A DNA stretch of 64,000 bases from Prorocentrum cordatum (GCA_963575745.1 CAUYUJ010010391.1:126001-190000); one strand, 5' to 3'; counted from the first letter of the stretch, positions 19,180 through 31,760 are shown. Numbers and translations: made by a program. The notes: generated by a model not told the origin, from the letters alone.

Positions 19180-22100
19180 TATTATATCCTTCCTCCTTGT
19201 TCCTACATGCCGCCCTGCCTCACACTCCCTTTCCTCTATTCTTCCTCCCTCCGTCCTCCCCCTGCCTGGTTATCTCCCCACATGTCTCATCTTGTTTGTC
19301 TCCTCCCTCTTCTCTTCTAGTTTCTTCCTCTTCCCTTTATTCCTGATTCACGGGCGACCCCAGCCTGGGCTCCACCTGTTGTTTTCACGTGTTCAGTGTT
19401 CTTGTGCTTTTGGGTATCCGAGCGCCTTGGATGCTTCGGGTTCGCTCGGACCTTGCATGGTTGCCATTGCATTGTGTTCAAGTGTGTTCATCGCATGCTA
19501 CTGATTTGAGTAACACGTTCAAGCAATTTGAATGTCTTTGAATTGCGCTGGTTTCCACTGCGGTGGATTATCTTGCAATTGTTGTGATTGACGCTGGCTT
19601 GCGAGATGTTAGCGTTGAGTGGGTTATGTCCCACTGGCATTGCATGTATGTGCCTTGGCAACGGTTTGCATGTCATTGCGTTACCCTTGCTACGCGTGGC
19701 GTTTGGCCCACTGTGGTGTATTGATGTGCATTGCTTCGCCTTGACGTTGCACGGATGCGTCATTGTGGGTAATGCGTCGTTGTTCGGTCCGCGCTCATGT
19801 TCTTTCTTGAGTTCATCATTGTTCCATGTGTGAAAATGTGCACGCGTGCATAACATCATAGATTAGCCCCAGCGGATTTGAAGTTCATAGCCTCTTGGAG
19901 CGCCCCGAGGGCCCCCAAGACGGCCTATTAGGCCCCCAAGAGAGTCCCAGCACGGTTTCTTCGGACCATCTTGCAACACGTGTGAAGTGAAGACTCCCAG
20001 CCACCCCCCCGATTCCCATGAGGAATTCCCGCGGGCAATTCCCAAGACAGCGCAGGGAGTCCGTGAGTCTGGGAGTTCGGGGCACGGAGCACTTTTACGA
20101 GATTTGGTGACATTCCACCCCGTGCGTCGGAGCATCATGGAGGAAATCCACCGTTTACCAGACACCCCGATGGCACACAGACGCTCCATGAGGACGCCAA
20201 CAGCCCCAAAGAGGCCCGCAAACCGCACCCACGAAGTCACAGGTAGCCCCCCCAGGCGCAATCCAGGAAGCTTGGGGGAGTTGGAGTTCAGCGCTTGGGA
20301 GGTAGTGTCGGTTGGCAGCGTCCACAACAAATTCGCTGCGTCGGAGTATGAGTTTCGATACACCGAAGACCACCTCATGGACCTCAGTGACTCCCCATCA
20401 ACCTTCTCCTTTTCTGTCTCCTCCTCCACCTTCGTCCATTGTATAAAGCCTGGGTGCGCCCCGTCCAAAATGCTGCATCGCCCAGCCATGCATCTTCTTC
20501 GCAGTGTCCCTCAAGCGTATGTCCGATTCAAGTCGTTTCAAGTCCCTGTTGTGTTCATGATGTTTGCGGCCCCTTGCTTGTTGCTAACGGTAGTTGCGGT
20601 GAGACAGGCGGCTTTGCATGTTTGGGCCTGCTTGGCACGGGGGGCGAGGAGGTAGGAGAAGGACGTGAAGAACGGATGTGGGAGGAGGTAAATCAGCTGT
20701 TGGATTGCGATTAAGAGAGAGGGCGACGGGTTGGGCTAGGGTCGTGCTGCGGCTGTGGCGCAAGATTGGATTGAACCGCTTGCTCAGGATCGGAGATGGC
20801 AGTTGCATTGGAGCAGCGGGTGGTGCTTTCTTCTGTTGAGTTATGCACAGCAAATGGTACCACATTCATCTGCCACCACATGGACATGCGTTCAGTCTGC
20901 AGGACATGGACGGTAACATGCATGTGCCACCCCAAGCTTCGGGGTAATCAACAGGAGCTTTGGCATACTGATCATGCGGGAATCGGAATGGTGTGCCCTC
21001 GATCTGGAACTTGCTATTCTCGTTTCGGCCAACGTCAATTACCGAGCGACCGACACGATGATGGAGAGGAGCGAGGGTTGCGGAACCCCGCGTGGGCAAG
21101 CAACAACGCACGACATCATTCGAACATGTGTGCGTTCCCCCCCCCGCTCCCGCGACCACGACCTTATCCCTACCATACTGATGGCACGGATGATGATAGT
21201 GATGAGATTGTACTGTTGGTGCCGATGATACCTACATGCTGACGGTGGTAGTGGCGATGCCGACGATACGACAGGTACTTGGTGATGCGGACAAAGCCTC
21301 TGTGGCAGGCCTTTCGTCGCCATCGTTGGTATGAGCACTACCGTCGGTTTTGTCGCCAGCTTCGCGGGGGAAAATAAGTGCACCCCTGGGTGGACCAATC
21401 CTGAAGGGGACGATGTACCGAAGACGCTTACGGCAAGTCACCGCTGCCCCCTGCCTTTCAGAAACGCCTGCGTCGTGAAACGTCGAGCGAACTGCGGCCA
21501 CGCTAGTGGACTGCGTGCTCCCCCAGCTGTCGGGAAAGCCGCTGGGGAATACCAGGGAGGGGTTCTCTGGGGTTGTATTGCAGCTCGTTTTTGACCTGTT
21601 GGGCCTTCTTTTGGGGGGCGTTCTTGGATCATCTTAGGGGACAGCTGGGGCCGTCGTACGGCGCTCTTGTGCCGTCCGGCGCCGTTTGAGGTCGCTTCAG
21701 GGGCCTCACTTGGGCCATCTTGCATTTCCCCGAGCTCATTTAGGCATGCTTTAGGGCACTCTTGGGCCGTCTTCGAGTCCTCTTCGGGTCGTCTTGGGCT
21801 TGTCTTAAAAACCTCGAGGCCGTGGTGGACGCCCGTATGACCGAGTGTTTCGACCGCCAGAAGCTGTTCAATGATTTCGGCATTTGGGGCCGATCTCCCG
21901 GGCCCCCAAGGCGACCCAAGAGACCCCTAAGAGAGCCTCTCAGACCCTCTTGGGGTAATCTTGGCCGTCTGTGCACATTCTGTTGAAGGCCACCTTGGAG
22001 CGTCTTGGAGGCCAGCTTGAGCTTTCTTGGCGATATTCGCGGCGAGTTTTCCCGTTCTTCCAGGCGTAACGCGGTTCGGCGTCGGTCTTGGTGATTTGCG

Positions 22101-22518
22101 GAACGTGGCGGTGGCCACAAGTTGGTTTTCTAGGCACCCCTCCAGCAGGCTACGCTGCAGATTACAGAGGTGGCGGATCGAAGAAGACGCCTACAGTGAA
22201 CCACCGTCGCCCTTGCCTATTGGAAACGCCTATGTGACCAAACGTTTGGCCAAAGTCTGGCCAAGCTATTCGACCCTGCGTTCCCCCAGCCGTTGCGGAC
22301 ACCCTTGGAGAGGAGGAGAGGAGGAGATGGAGGGAGGACAGGGAGACGAGGAGGAGGAGGAGGTGAGGGAGGGCGGACAAGCTAGGTGCGCTCGCGCGAC
22401 ATCTGACATCCTACCCGTCCCTCCCATCCATTCCCATTGCGCTGATAGTTGCTCTATCCGCGGACGCGTGCCGTAGCCGATTGGGAGGTCAAAACAAGCA
22501 TCGTTTGATGCGCACTTT
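19175..22518. other. No recognisable gene over 3.3 kb
   Basis: 19330-19860 is lower in GC with TTGCATTG-type words. 19880-20280 and 21600-22020 carry the CCCCAAGAGG-type quasi-repeats (opposite orientations). 20280-21600 is mixed. Open frames up to about 220 codons exist but show no domain. 21420-21560 and 22190-22300 share a decayed direct repeat (CCCTGCC..AAACGCCT.(C/T)GTGA, then CGTCGAGCGAACTG versus CGTTTGGCCAAAGTC). Confidence 0.35.
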
Positions 22519-22535
22519 TAAAGGGGGGCTGCGCA

Positions 22536-22580
22536 CATGGGAGGAGGAGCAGGAGGAGGAGGAGGAGGAGGAGGAGGAGG
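22536..22580. repeat. GGA tract
   Basis: Short GGAGGA run in a GC-rich context. No diagnostic arms of the foldback family were seen around it. Confidence 0.85.
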
Positions 22581-22971
22581 TTCCAGGAGGCTCCCCAGAG
22601 GCTCCGAGGCGGGGTCTGGGGTACCAGAAGGAACGTCGGGGCTCGATTTTGGGAGGATGTCTCAGGCGAAATCGCCATTCTCTGAGAATCGGGGTCAAAC
22701 TCATTGAAATTACAATGTGGTTTTGAAGGTTTTATGTTAGAATGTTGAAATTCCAATGTGTTGTTGGACCCTGACGTCACGATCTGCGTGAGGGGTGCCA
22801 CCGATTTTCAGAATTTCGAGGATGTCCCTAGCGAAACGACCAGAAAAATCGCGAACGCCGCCTTCAATTAATCGGCTCTGAGCTCTACTCCATCGGAGAG
22901 GTGCGTATGATAAACTATCTATATATATATATACAGACACAGACACACCGCATTGCGGTCATGATGCGCAT

Positions 22972-23740
22972 AATTGCCATCATCATTGCCAGTTGTTGCG
23001 CCATCTACAAATAGCGCCACCTCGCCCGAAATGTCACACACACACACACACCTCGCGAGGATTGCTCACTTCCGCGGGCGCCAGCGGCCCCCGATTAAGC
23101 ACAGCCGTGGCGAGGATTGCGCACCACTGGACGCTTCAACTACGGCTACAGTTGAGGGAGCTCGCATGGCGTCACGCGTTCGCTCCGCGTCCTTCGGCGA
23201 CGCGTCGCGCCGCAATGCGGGCCCAGAGCGGGCCAGTGTTATTAATTGCGGGAGCTCGGAGAAGGTTGCGCCGTCGAGCCCGGCTCGCCGCGTCGCGCCC
23301 CACCCCGCGCCCAGCGCAGCCGATCGTCGCGCAGAAGCCTTGCGGTGATGATGTGTACCATCATTATCATGCTTGCCAGTTCCACCATCTCTGTTTAGAG
23401 CCATTTCGCCCACTACGTCACACCCCTCGCGAGGCTTGTCCCCGTGAAGATGTGGTACACATTTGAGGTTGATTGCTCACTGCAGGAAGCTCCAACTACC
23501 GTCCCAGCTCCCTGTTGAGGGAACTCGCATGACGTCACGTGTTCGCTCCGCGTGCGTCGGGTGGCGCGTGGCGCCACAGGGCGGACTCAGAGCGGGCCAG
23601 CGCCGTCAGCTGTGGGAGCTCACATCGGGTCACGCCGTCGAGTCTGTCGCGCCGCGTCGCGCCCCAGCGCGGATCCAATGCAGCCGATCGTCGTGCAGAA
23701 ACACAGTGGAGGTGATCAGCATCCAGCATCACCATAATAT
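22972..23740 (+). repeat. Tandem duplication, ~390-bp unit, two copies
   Basis: The copies are about 22972-23360 and 23361-23740, roughly 75-80% alike. Shared landmarks: CCTCGCGAGG, GAGGGA(A/G)CTCGCATG, CGTCACG(C/T)GTTCGCTCCG, AGAGCGGGCCAG and GCAGCCGATCGTCG. A (CA)n tract lies in the first copy only (23036-23050). No protein family recognised in either copy. Confidence 0.75.
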
Positions 23741-24653
23741 GAGAGGAAGACAAAGGAAGACGGCGACGAGGGCGAGGAGGAGGAGGAGGATGCACCGATG
23801 CCGATCACAACGAAGGGCGAGCAGTTCGAACGTTCGAGCGCCACGCGTGGTCATTGTTGGGTTGCCCGTCTCGGATGGCACGCGTCGGTGTCGTCGTCGC
23901 GGACATCGTTGTCCTCGTCCTCCTCGTCGCCATCGCCTCCGTTAATTTCCACCACTCTCCTCTTCATAACCCTCGTCGTCTTATGTACAAAGGACCGTGT
24001 AGTACTGTTTTTCCTCTTTTCCCCCTGCCTCCCCCTCATTTTCATGACCCTCGCCCCCATCTTCCTGAGCTATTATTGCTCCTCCGCTGCCCCCTCCGTC
24101 ATAGATTTCTTTTGCCGCCTGATCATTTTTGATCAGCTCCATTGTTCCTTCCCCACTTGCTCGTTCTCTTCCCACCTCATCCCTCAACACAAATCCTGTC
24201 TGGCGGTTCGTCCTTCTTCCACCCCCATCCTCTCCACGATGTTTCTTCCGTTTCTTTTTACAGTCCATCATGTCGCGCCCGTTCTTCTTCATCCTCCTCC
24301 CCCTCCTCCTCCTCCGCCCTCGCCTCTCCCCTTCTTATCCGTTGCCCCCGTTCTCCTGCTCCTTGAGTGGGACTGTCTCAGGTTTGTGTAATTGTGAAGT
24401 GTGTGGAATTCTCCCATTTCAATTTCGGCCGAGCGGGCCCGAGTCGATGCCACTGGCATCTGGCGACATCGATTTAACAGTTCCCGAGGTTCACATGCGA
24501 AATATCGAACTCGCAAACATGGCTTACACAACAGAGCTCAGATCACGCATCTGACACAGCATACACTGACCACACAGCTCGCTCCAAACAGCTTTCACAA
24601 CATAGCTGACACAACGTAGTTTAATTCGCACAGTCTTCACTTCCATAGAGCAA
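23741..24653. other. Pyrimidine-rich stretch, no gene recognised
   Basis: 23920-24370 is rich in CTC/TCC/TTC without a clean repeat. The rest is unrecognised. Confidence 0.4.
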
Positions 24654-24816
24654 TACGGTGAGGGAGTTCGTTAAGGAACGTGCCCAGGATGCTTCAGACC
24701 CTGGAGGGTTCCTTATCTGATGAGGGCGGCGGTGATATGCATGACCAATCCACGATCGGAGTTCCACTGGCTTCCAGACCCCGGATTCCTTATCGAAGGT
24801 TTCCTTATCCAATGCC
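24654..24816 (+). repeat. 163-bp dispersed repeat, copy 1
   Basis: Matches the reverse complement of 53751-53913 end to end with no net length change, about 80% alike by eye. Landmarks: GTGCCCAGGA, TCAGACCCTGGAGG, CCTTATCTGATGAGGG, CACTGGCTTCCA and TTCCTTATCCAATGCC. It is followed within 4 bases by CCGTAACTCACCGG, in the place where the 53-kb copy has the spliced leader. Confidence 0.85.
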
Positions 24817-25526
24817 CCCACCGTAACTCACCGGTTGGGGCGAGCAACTGATCACGTGAGCAATCCGAGGCAAGACGAGCCGAATTCGAAAGCCAGGGCG
24901 CCTGCGCCATCGTCCCCGGCCGTGCCGGCGCCCGCTCCCACGAGCGTGGCCCCTCCGGCCCAGCCATGTGATCAGAGCATCGGTCCTCACATCCCCCCGT
25001 TCTCACCGAGCGCGTTCCGCCACTCGCAAAGTCCCTACTCGCAAACGTCCGGAAAACCAAGCGTCTGCCTCTGTGTAATGTATCGGACATCCGCTGCGGC
25101 GGCTCCAGGCCATTTGCGAGTAGCCACTTTGCAAGTAGTGGACAGCGCTCGTCTACTTTCTTTTTTCCTCACCCCCTCCTTCCAAGTCCATCCCCCGCCT
25201 CCTCCGCGCTTCGTCCTTGCCTCCCTTTCCCACCCCCCTCTTTGTCTCCCCCTCGGCTGTTTCACCATGCCCTTCCCGTCCTTGCCCCCCCCCCCACCAC
25301 CCCGGCCGAATGGGGAGGGGGTGCGAAGCGAGGAACAACAAGACAATCATGATGCTGGTGGTGGCCAGGTGGGCCGACCTGCTGCCGCGGCCAGACTAGC
25401 CGCCAGCGGGTTTCTAGGGCGACCCTGAGCTCGCACGCCGACAAAGCGCAGGCGTTGCTCGGCAGAAGTGTCGGTGTCGAGGCATCTGCCTCGAAACGGG
25501 GGGCTGCGGGGCCCGAAGACCAAACA
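24817..25526. other. No recognisable gene
   Basis: Pyrimidine-rich at 25155-25310. Open frames unrecognised. Confidence 0.4.
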
Positions 25527-25604
25527 GGCATGACCACCAACTGTCGCAGGTCCTCGCGGATCTCGTGGATCCGCGCTGACCTCCGACGGTCGATCTTTAT
25601 GCCG
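25527..25604. repeat. Compact copy of the hairpin family
   Basis: GCAGGTCCTCGCGGATC pairs with GGATCCGCGCTGACCTCC around a 4-base loop, with outer GGCAT/ATGCC ends as in element B. The GC-rich loop of the other copies is absent. Confidence 0.6.
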
Positions 25605-26309
25605 ACCAATATTCTCAATTGCGCTGCATGTGCTGCGTGGTCGTGACACAGTGCCGGTCACCCGTAAACATGTCAGGAACAAACGCCAGTTCAGAAAATT
25701 ATCATTATGTGAGTTACAGTGGTGGCGATGTTAGAGAAATCGTGGCTAAGACTTTTGAATGCTATCACTATGTTCATCCCCAGGTGGCATGATGTGCACC
25801 GTTGCTTACCTATTTGCAAACAGCGCATGGTCTCATAGGAGGCCTGACTCACTCGATGCGTCAAGCGAGCGGTAAAACGTACAAGCATTGCAAAAAAGGC
25901 CTCCCTCAGCAGACCACGTCGCAGCATCTATTTGGTCGTTTTGAGCCCGCAGGACGGGAGACACGCTGGGCCCCCAGAGGGAAGCTTGCACACAGATTTT
26001 ACAACCAGTGGGTGTCAGGGGTATTGCCTCAACGAGGGTCGGTACTAATCCTTGCACAGCTTCTTGGGGCCATGTTGGCGTTCTGTGTCCCAGAATGATG
26101 TCGGAGAGTCCGAGTCGGAGAGGATGTGCATGAAGCATGCGGAAACGAGGCCTCCGTAGCCTTGCGGCCGCAGCTCGCACGTGTTTCCACGCGTCCCAGG
26201 AGCTGTCGCGCGTGTGGGCCTAGCACCAGGAGCACCTTTTCAAAAGTATTGTACGTGCCCCCGGCATGATTCATAAATTCGGCGTCGTCGGGCCTCAGCT
26301 GAGGACCCC
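25605..26309. other. No recognisable gene
   Basis: Mixed-composition sequence. Nothing recognised on either strand. Confidence 0.4.
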
Positions 26310-26510
26310 GTGGCACGAAGTGCGGGAGGGATGTGCAGAAACGGAGTTCCCGTCAGCCGTTTTGAGTGCCAGCGCCCCTGAAGTCCATGCGGCTCGAAAT
26401 GCGCGAATGGCGTGCCGGATTGAGATTCCACGGAGTCGTCTCGGGGGGCAGTTGGGCGCCCATGATGTACGAAATGCGTGAGGGGTGTGCCGGACTGAGG
26501 CGCGCGGAAA
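26310..26510 (+). repeat. Three-unit ~80-bp tandem repeat
   Basis: Units share ACGAA(A/G)TGCG(T/G)GAGGG(G/A)TGTGC-type cores at about 26320, 26394 and 26468. The core resembles the ACGAAGCGTCTGAGGGGCGT part of the satellite at 32927-33370. Confidence 0.5.
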
Positions 26511-27079
26511 GCTGAAAGTGCTTATCTTCCATAGTTCTACATGTCCCAGGAGCCTCGGAGCGCATATCATTTGCATGTATACCTGCACCAGAGGAACCTG
26601 AGAGCGCAGATCACACGTATTTTCATGTGTCGAAAGGAGAATGCAGGTGCTGCTGCCTTCTTCGGGCCGGCAGAATGCGCGAAACCGCCCCTGACATACC
26701 TTACGCATGCTCCTCCGTTTCCTCCACATCCTCCATCGCATCATCTATCTATCTTCGAGGCCTTACACGGCAAGGGCTCGTAGGGCGGCCCGCCGAAGTC
26801 GACCGCTTCGCTTATCTCGCCAGCACATATTGTATCATCGTTGGTACTTGCCTGTGTGCTCGCGTAGGCTGAGAAGGTGAAGGGTGGCGTTTGTTTGTTC
26901 CTTGAGCCGTCGCGTGACGGTAACACTGAATGTAGCAAGGCAGTGCCCAAGACAACATTCAATGTAGCAAGGCAACTCCCAGCAGTGTGGTTGCAAGGCA
27001 ACACTCAATGTAGCACGCCCCCACCGAGGCTCCGTCCAGACAAGACCAAACAAATATAAAAATATCGGGGGCAATTCGG
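26511..27079. other. Start of a lower-GC island; short repeats
   Basis: AATGTAGCAAGGCA-type words occur three to four times at 26926-27015, each ending in CACTGAATGTAG or a near variant. Otherwise unrecognised. Confidence 0.4.
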
Positions 27080-28660
27080 ATGCGGATTTGATGATCGAGA
27101 AGGCGGCGGAATTATCCAAGACAGATGAGGCCCCACCGTAGTTCAAGAACTTGGGGGAGCGCTTGGACCATACATTCGGGAAGGTCGAAAACCAATTCAG
27201 CCAAATGGGGGAGATGATCAAAGAGGTGAGGAAGAAGGCGGAAGAGGCGAAGGAGGTGGCGGAGGAGACGAAGGAGAAGTGCGAAGATTTTGAAAACGAT
27301 TTAACGAACTAGCCTATAGAAAAAACTGAAGTTCTGCACCGCAGGAGGAACAAACATAGAGTATGGAGATTCTCGTGGCAGCAGAGGCCAGGGAGATTAT
27401 TTGTTTTATATAAAAAATGCGGGGAGAGGATACGGTTTTCATAACAAAAATGGCAAGAGGATTTAAATGGAAGTGGTGACGACGAAAGTAGGTGGTTTCA
27501 AGTCATCGGCGGGGGTTCAAGGAGGAGGCCGAGGAGGACGAGATAATGCAAGCGATCGAGGTTTTCTTGGCTGAAGGGACCTGCCGGCACAAGGTTAGCA
27601 AAGTGTTCACCTTCAGCAATTCAGTTCGCGCAGGCGTGATTGAGCTCGACACGGTTCCCTCCCAAATTGGTTTTACAAAAAAGATCCGGTATTCAAGTAA
27701 AAAGGATGTTATTCGTTTATCGAGAAGGGCAGGTACGACCCAGAGGGCGTCCAGATTACATGGAAGAAGGGGCTCATCAAATGAAAGCCAAGACTGTGGA
27801 TTCGGTAAACGAGGAAACCGAGATGATCTTGAAGAACTGAATTGGGGACGTAAGTGGATGCGGGCATTACCAACTGAAAGAACAAACGGAGGAGCAATGA
27901 GTAGGGCAAGATCCGGGGCACATCCCGGAGGCGTATCATTGCAAGCAGACAGCAATCTTGGGCATCTACAAGGGCTTCTTTACATTTGCAGCTCCCGGGT
28001 CTCCTTGATAGCAGAAGTACTATGGCATCTCAAGAGGCGCCCCGTTTATGACCATGGGCGCCGAGAGTCGTTCGTGAATTTCCCAAAGAGATTCGTTGTT
28101 GGGAATTGGCACTAAAAGATGAGATGTCGTGATTTGCGTTGGGATATGGCGAGAGGAAGGGTAGAGCGAGAACAATTTACGACTGAGGGCGGCCACACTT
28201 GTGTTGGAATTGGCGGCAATGAAGATCGACATTGTGTTTTTTTTTTTTGTTGCACATTCGGCGCTCACGACATACGATCGCGCAGCAGTCCTGGAAACCG
28301 AGGTGTTTGGAATGTGTTACAAGGTCTTCGCTGTATATATGCTGCACGGAGCGATGGACGAATTTTATGTTGACGTTGCGTATGCAATCTTGGACGAATT
28401 AATACACGAATTGCGCGCGAAATAATGTCGCGCATTGGTCGGCGGGTATTCAATGATGACGTGGGGGGTTGGGCTGCAGAAACAAATTCTGACATGATAT
28501 GTGGGCCATCCGGAGTCGTAATAAAAAAAAGAAACGTGTTTTGCGATCGTTAGTGCGCTTCGGCGCGATTTCGGAAGAATCTCCGTATTTTTCGCGTGGT
28601 TGAATGGTTGGACATAGGTTCGGACCATAAGGCGTTCATGTTACCATTCCCCAACAGTAC
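27080..28660 (+). pseudogene. Decayed LINE ORF: coiled coil, RRM-like segment and endonuclease remnant
   Basis: Three pieces lie in order but in shifting frames. (1) About 27140-27310: a coiled coil, with KVENQFSQMGEMIKEVRKKA then EEAKEVAEETKEKCEDFEND. (2) About 27490-27740: a GGF..-EAEEDEIMQAIEVFLAEG..KVSKVFTFSNSVRAGVIELDT pattern, typical of an RRM-like domain that I associate with dinoflagellate retroelement ORFs. (3) 28200-28635: an endonuclease/exonuclease/phosphatase-type remnant with DELIHELRAK, a decayed GG.FNDDVGGW (the GDFN motif) and LDIGSDHKAF near the end (the SDH motif) at 28607-28636. Several stops and frameshifts make it a pseudogene. No RT follows on this strand; the RT at 34095-36023 is of the same general type but inverted. 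Family assignment is from motif recall, not a search. Confidence 0.5.
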
Positions 28661-29399
28661 ATGAAAAGAAGGAATGTGTTTCAATTATCGGTGAAACGCC
28701 CAGATGCAATACGGCATACAATTGTTTGTACAATCACGAAATCATTGGCGATGTCAGCTTTTGAGACATGCGTTGCCCCAACTGCATCGACGATGCTGAC
28801 GATATGCTGTTTGCTTGGGGGGCGCATTGTCTGAAAAAACTTGGACAAACTCACGAAATCGATTGTAATATACATGTTTTCTGTTTTTTCACATTGAATG
28901 TTCTTCTTGGTTTCGTTTGCTGGCAGCTCCTTCTCCGATATGATCCGTCTCATTACGTTTGCTTATGTACTTCTGAACATGTCTCATGTCTATACGTTCT
29001 CTGAATTCTCATGTTAGTAGAATTTCATGCGTGTCATGTGTTTTCTTTTATTATGGCTTAATTGATTGCTTCCGCATAGCGCAGGCATGTTTATGATAAT
29101 AAATTCGTGGGAAAAAATGTTATGAATGTCGTTATGCGCTCGAAATCAGTTTGAAATTACATCGGACATACATCTGCATTGTGAATGTAATCGTATAAAT
29201 CTTCGGGCGTGGTGCTAGAGATGTTTTCCGATATTTTTCTTTGAATTCGATCCGGCAGCGCTTAGCCACAATATTGCCCTATTTTTTTAACAATGATTAA
29301 TAAAATCACAAAGCGTAGCCCGCTGTACCGCTCAATGTGTAATGGTTTTTAAGAATGAACCAGAATACGGCTCCTATATACCGGCTTCGCCGTAATATA
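28661..29399. other. AT-richer stretch, no gene recognised
   Basis: Clearly lower GC than the rest of the window. May be the decayed continuation of the element to the left, but no RT motif is visible. Confidence 0.45.
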
Positions 29400-30346
29400 A
29401 TTCCTAGTTATCGTGCTAAGTGGTAGTCTGCGTTCGTTGCGCCAATGTTTTGTGACATCTTGCGCTGTGCGACGACGACTCGGAATTGGATACTATTCGA
29501 GGAGGGGGCCCGCACGGCCATTCTCGAATGTCGGATAACACGTATGGTCGTCTCAATTCTCGACATACGTGGATGGTCACAGCTTGGCGCCAGGTCTTTA
29601 CAGAAGGCGGGGGGCTCATACCTGATCGGAAATAGAACGCACCCTAAGCACGACGCATGTTCCGGTGCCCGCAGGAGGCACGAATGTGGCACGAGGCTTA
29701 CCGCTGTTTTGCGATATCACAGTGGTTTCCCCAATTCAAAGGACGGGAACCGCTCGGACGGGCACAAGCAACCAGAGTGGTGGGCTACTAGAAAGGGCTG
29801 AAAACGAAAACAACAACACATACAGGGAAGTGGTGGACTCAGGACTTGGGGCTCTACTGTGCTTGGGATCAGAGGTGTATGGACGATGGGGCAACCAATG
29901 CATTCAAATCGTTCCCGCTCTGGCCAGAGAAAGGTGCCGATTTCTCCCAGCAAGGGTACGGCGTGGGACCGAATTAGGCTTACTTCATCGTTGGTGGGGG
30001 TTACTTGGTATTGCCCTGCAACGATCAATGGCGCACATGGTCCTACATGACCCCGGAGACCTACCAACGACCTCACTTGAGCCGGTTCCCGGCCTGGCTG
30101 ATTTGGAGGTCCTCCTCCTCCTCGTCCTCCTCGTCCTCCTCCTCCTCCTCCTTCTCTTTAGCTGCTTAGCCGCCCCGCTGCCGCCGCGCTGCTGCCGCCC
30201 TCCGTCTTAGACGTTTTTCGGGCGTCGCTGCTCTGTCTCACCCGCCGCCTTCGTCGTCACCTGTTGGGGTTCGCACCTGGAAAAAAAATATATATTATCC
30301 TGCTAGGTGGTAATCTTCGTTCGTTGCGCCAATGTTTTGTGACATT
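29400..30346. repeat. ~50-bp direct repeats around a GC-richer insert
   Basis: 29411-29458 and 30301-30346 share GTTCGTTGCGCCAATGTTTT followed by GTGACAT, plus a looser GCTA(A/G)GTGGTA(G/A)TCT upstream. The 840 bases between are GC-richer than both flanks and end in a CCTCCTCGTCCTCC tract and a run of A (30280-30287). This fits an insertion or an ectopic recombination product. Confidence 0.6.
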
Positions 30347-31139
30347 GATTACCACGGTTTAGCAAATTAGCGATGATATTAAGAATATTAAATAATCGTG
30401 ATACGTTTCGAATGCATATGTCAAAAATCGTTTTTTCTGAAGCCCGAGCGCATGGCCAAAAACGCCAAACAAGTTCCAAGAAGGCTTCAAAGTCGTAAGA
30501 CAGCCTCTAAAATAGTATCCGAATGCCCTCTTCCACCAACTGCTTTCCAAGATGCCAAATCTTAAAACATATTTATATGGTTGCTATTCTTGCCTCTTGG
30601 TTTTTTTCAATAAATTTCTGTCCAAACAAGCCTAAGACGGCCCCCTTATTGCCCAAGATCTCTCCAAGAAGATGCTTGAAAAAAAGAATGGCAAAAGATG
30701 ACCCAAAATAGCCGAGCATGGCCCGAAATAGCCCGACAATCTCTTACCAAGCGTAGATGCGCGTGAGAATGCATGGAGGCAGATGCGCCAAATGCGCACC
30801 GAAGAAAACAAAAGACACGCCAAATGCGTGCCGGCACGGGGTGAAGTACGAGACCTATGTTGTTTCACATCCCTGCTGATTTTTTTCAAAATAATATATT
30901 GGGATGAAACGCTGCCGCTGGATATATCGAGCACAACTGATCACAACACAAACGCTCCTGCGATCCCCGCCAAAATGGCAAGAAATGGTAAGCTCAGATC
31001 CGCATGGCTACATTGCAACCGAACCGCTTGACCACCATCTCGACCGAACTGGCGGAATTCGACCACGCGTCCGACAAAATACGTTCGACGAGGGATGCGC
31101 TGCACAATGCCCTGGCCACAGGCAGCGCTACGAGGGAAA
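30347..31139. other. AT-richer stretch, no gene recognised
   Basis: A few CCCAAGA/CCCGAAATAGCCCGA words at 30640-30750. Nothing else recognised. Confidence 0.4.
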
Positions 31140-31760
31140 GCGGTGTGTCACTTTCAGCGCCCGTGAAAGTGAGACCTCCCAGGGCCCACTTAAAGAGCAT
31201 CAGAAAGGCTCCAAAAAGGCTCCGAGAAGGCCCCAGGGCGGCACCAAGAGGGCTCCCAGAGGGACCCAAGAGAGGCCACAAGAAGGACCCAAGAGGGCCC
31301 TCCGTGGTGTCACTTTCAACGCCTGTGAAAATGACACCTCCCAGGGCCCATTTAGGGCCTCAGAAAAGCTCTAAGAAGGCCCCGAAAGGGCCATAGAGAG
31401 CCGCCCTGGGTTCAACTCCGCGTGGCGGAGTTGGAAGCGATAACTTCAATACCCTGCTGGAAGCCTGTTAGGGGCCCTAAGACGGCACTGAAGAACCCCA
31501 TCGGGGTTTTTTCAAAGGCAGAGGAGGGCGCAAATCGCCCGCGGCGCCTTCATGGAGCCGCTCGGAGCTTCCAAGACGGCTCCAGAAGGCCCCAGGAGGG
31601 CCCCAAGAGGATCGAACGACGATTCCTGGAAGTGCACCAGTGAGACCCTTGTTGACCTCCGCCTGGCGGAGTTGGAAGCGACAATTTCCAATGCCCTCTT
31701 GCGGCCTCTGGGGGGCCCCTCAGAAAGCTTTGGGGAGCACAGTGAAGGCCTTCGCAGGGC
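31140..31760 (+). repeat. CCAAGAGGC-type quasi-repeat stretch with ~160-bp direct repeats
   Basis: Two near-copies of GTGTCACTTTCA(G/A)CGCC(C/T)GTGAAA (31144 and 31309), each followed by CCTCCCAGGGCCCA. Two copies of CGCGTGGCGGAGTTGGAAGC-like sequence (31418 and 31661). Drifting CCCAAGAGGG units lie between them. Confidence 0.55.

Noticed and set aside
24819-24840. CCGTAACTCACCGGTTGGGG as a third spliced-leader relict
   Set aside because: Too diverged to count on its own; mentioned only because of its position after the 163-bp repeat.
25122-25143. GAGTAGCCACTTTGCAAG as a spliced-leader relict
   Set aside because: Needs a 3-base gap and several mismatches to fit the leader; chance is likely.
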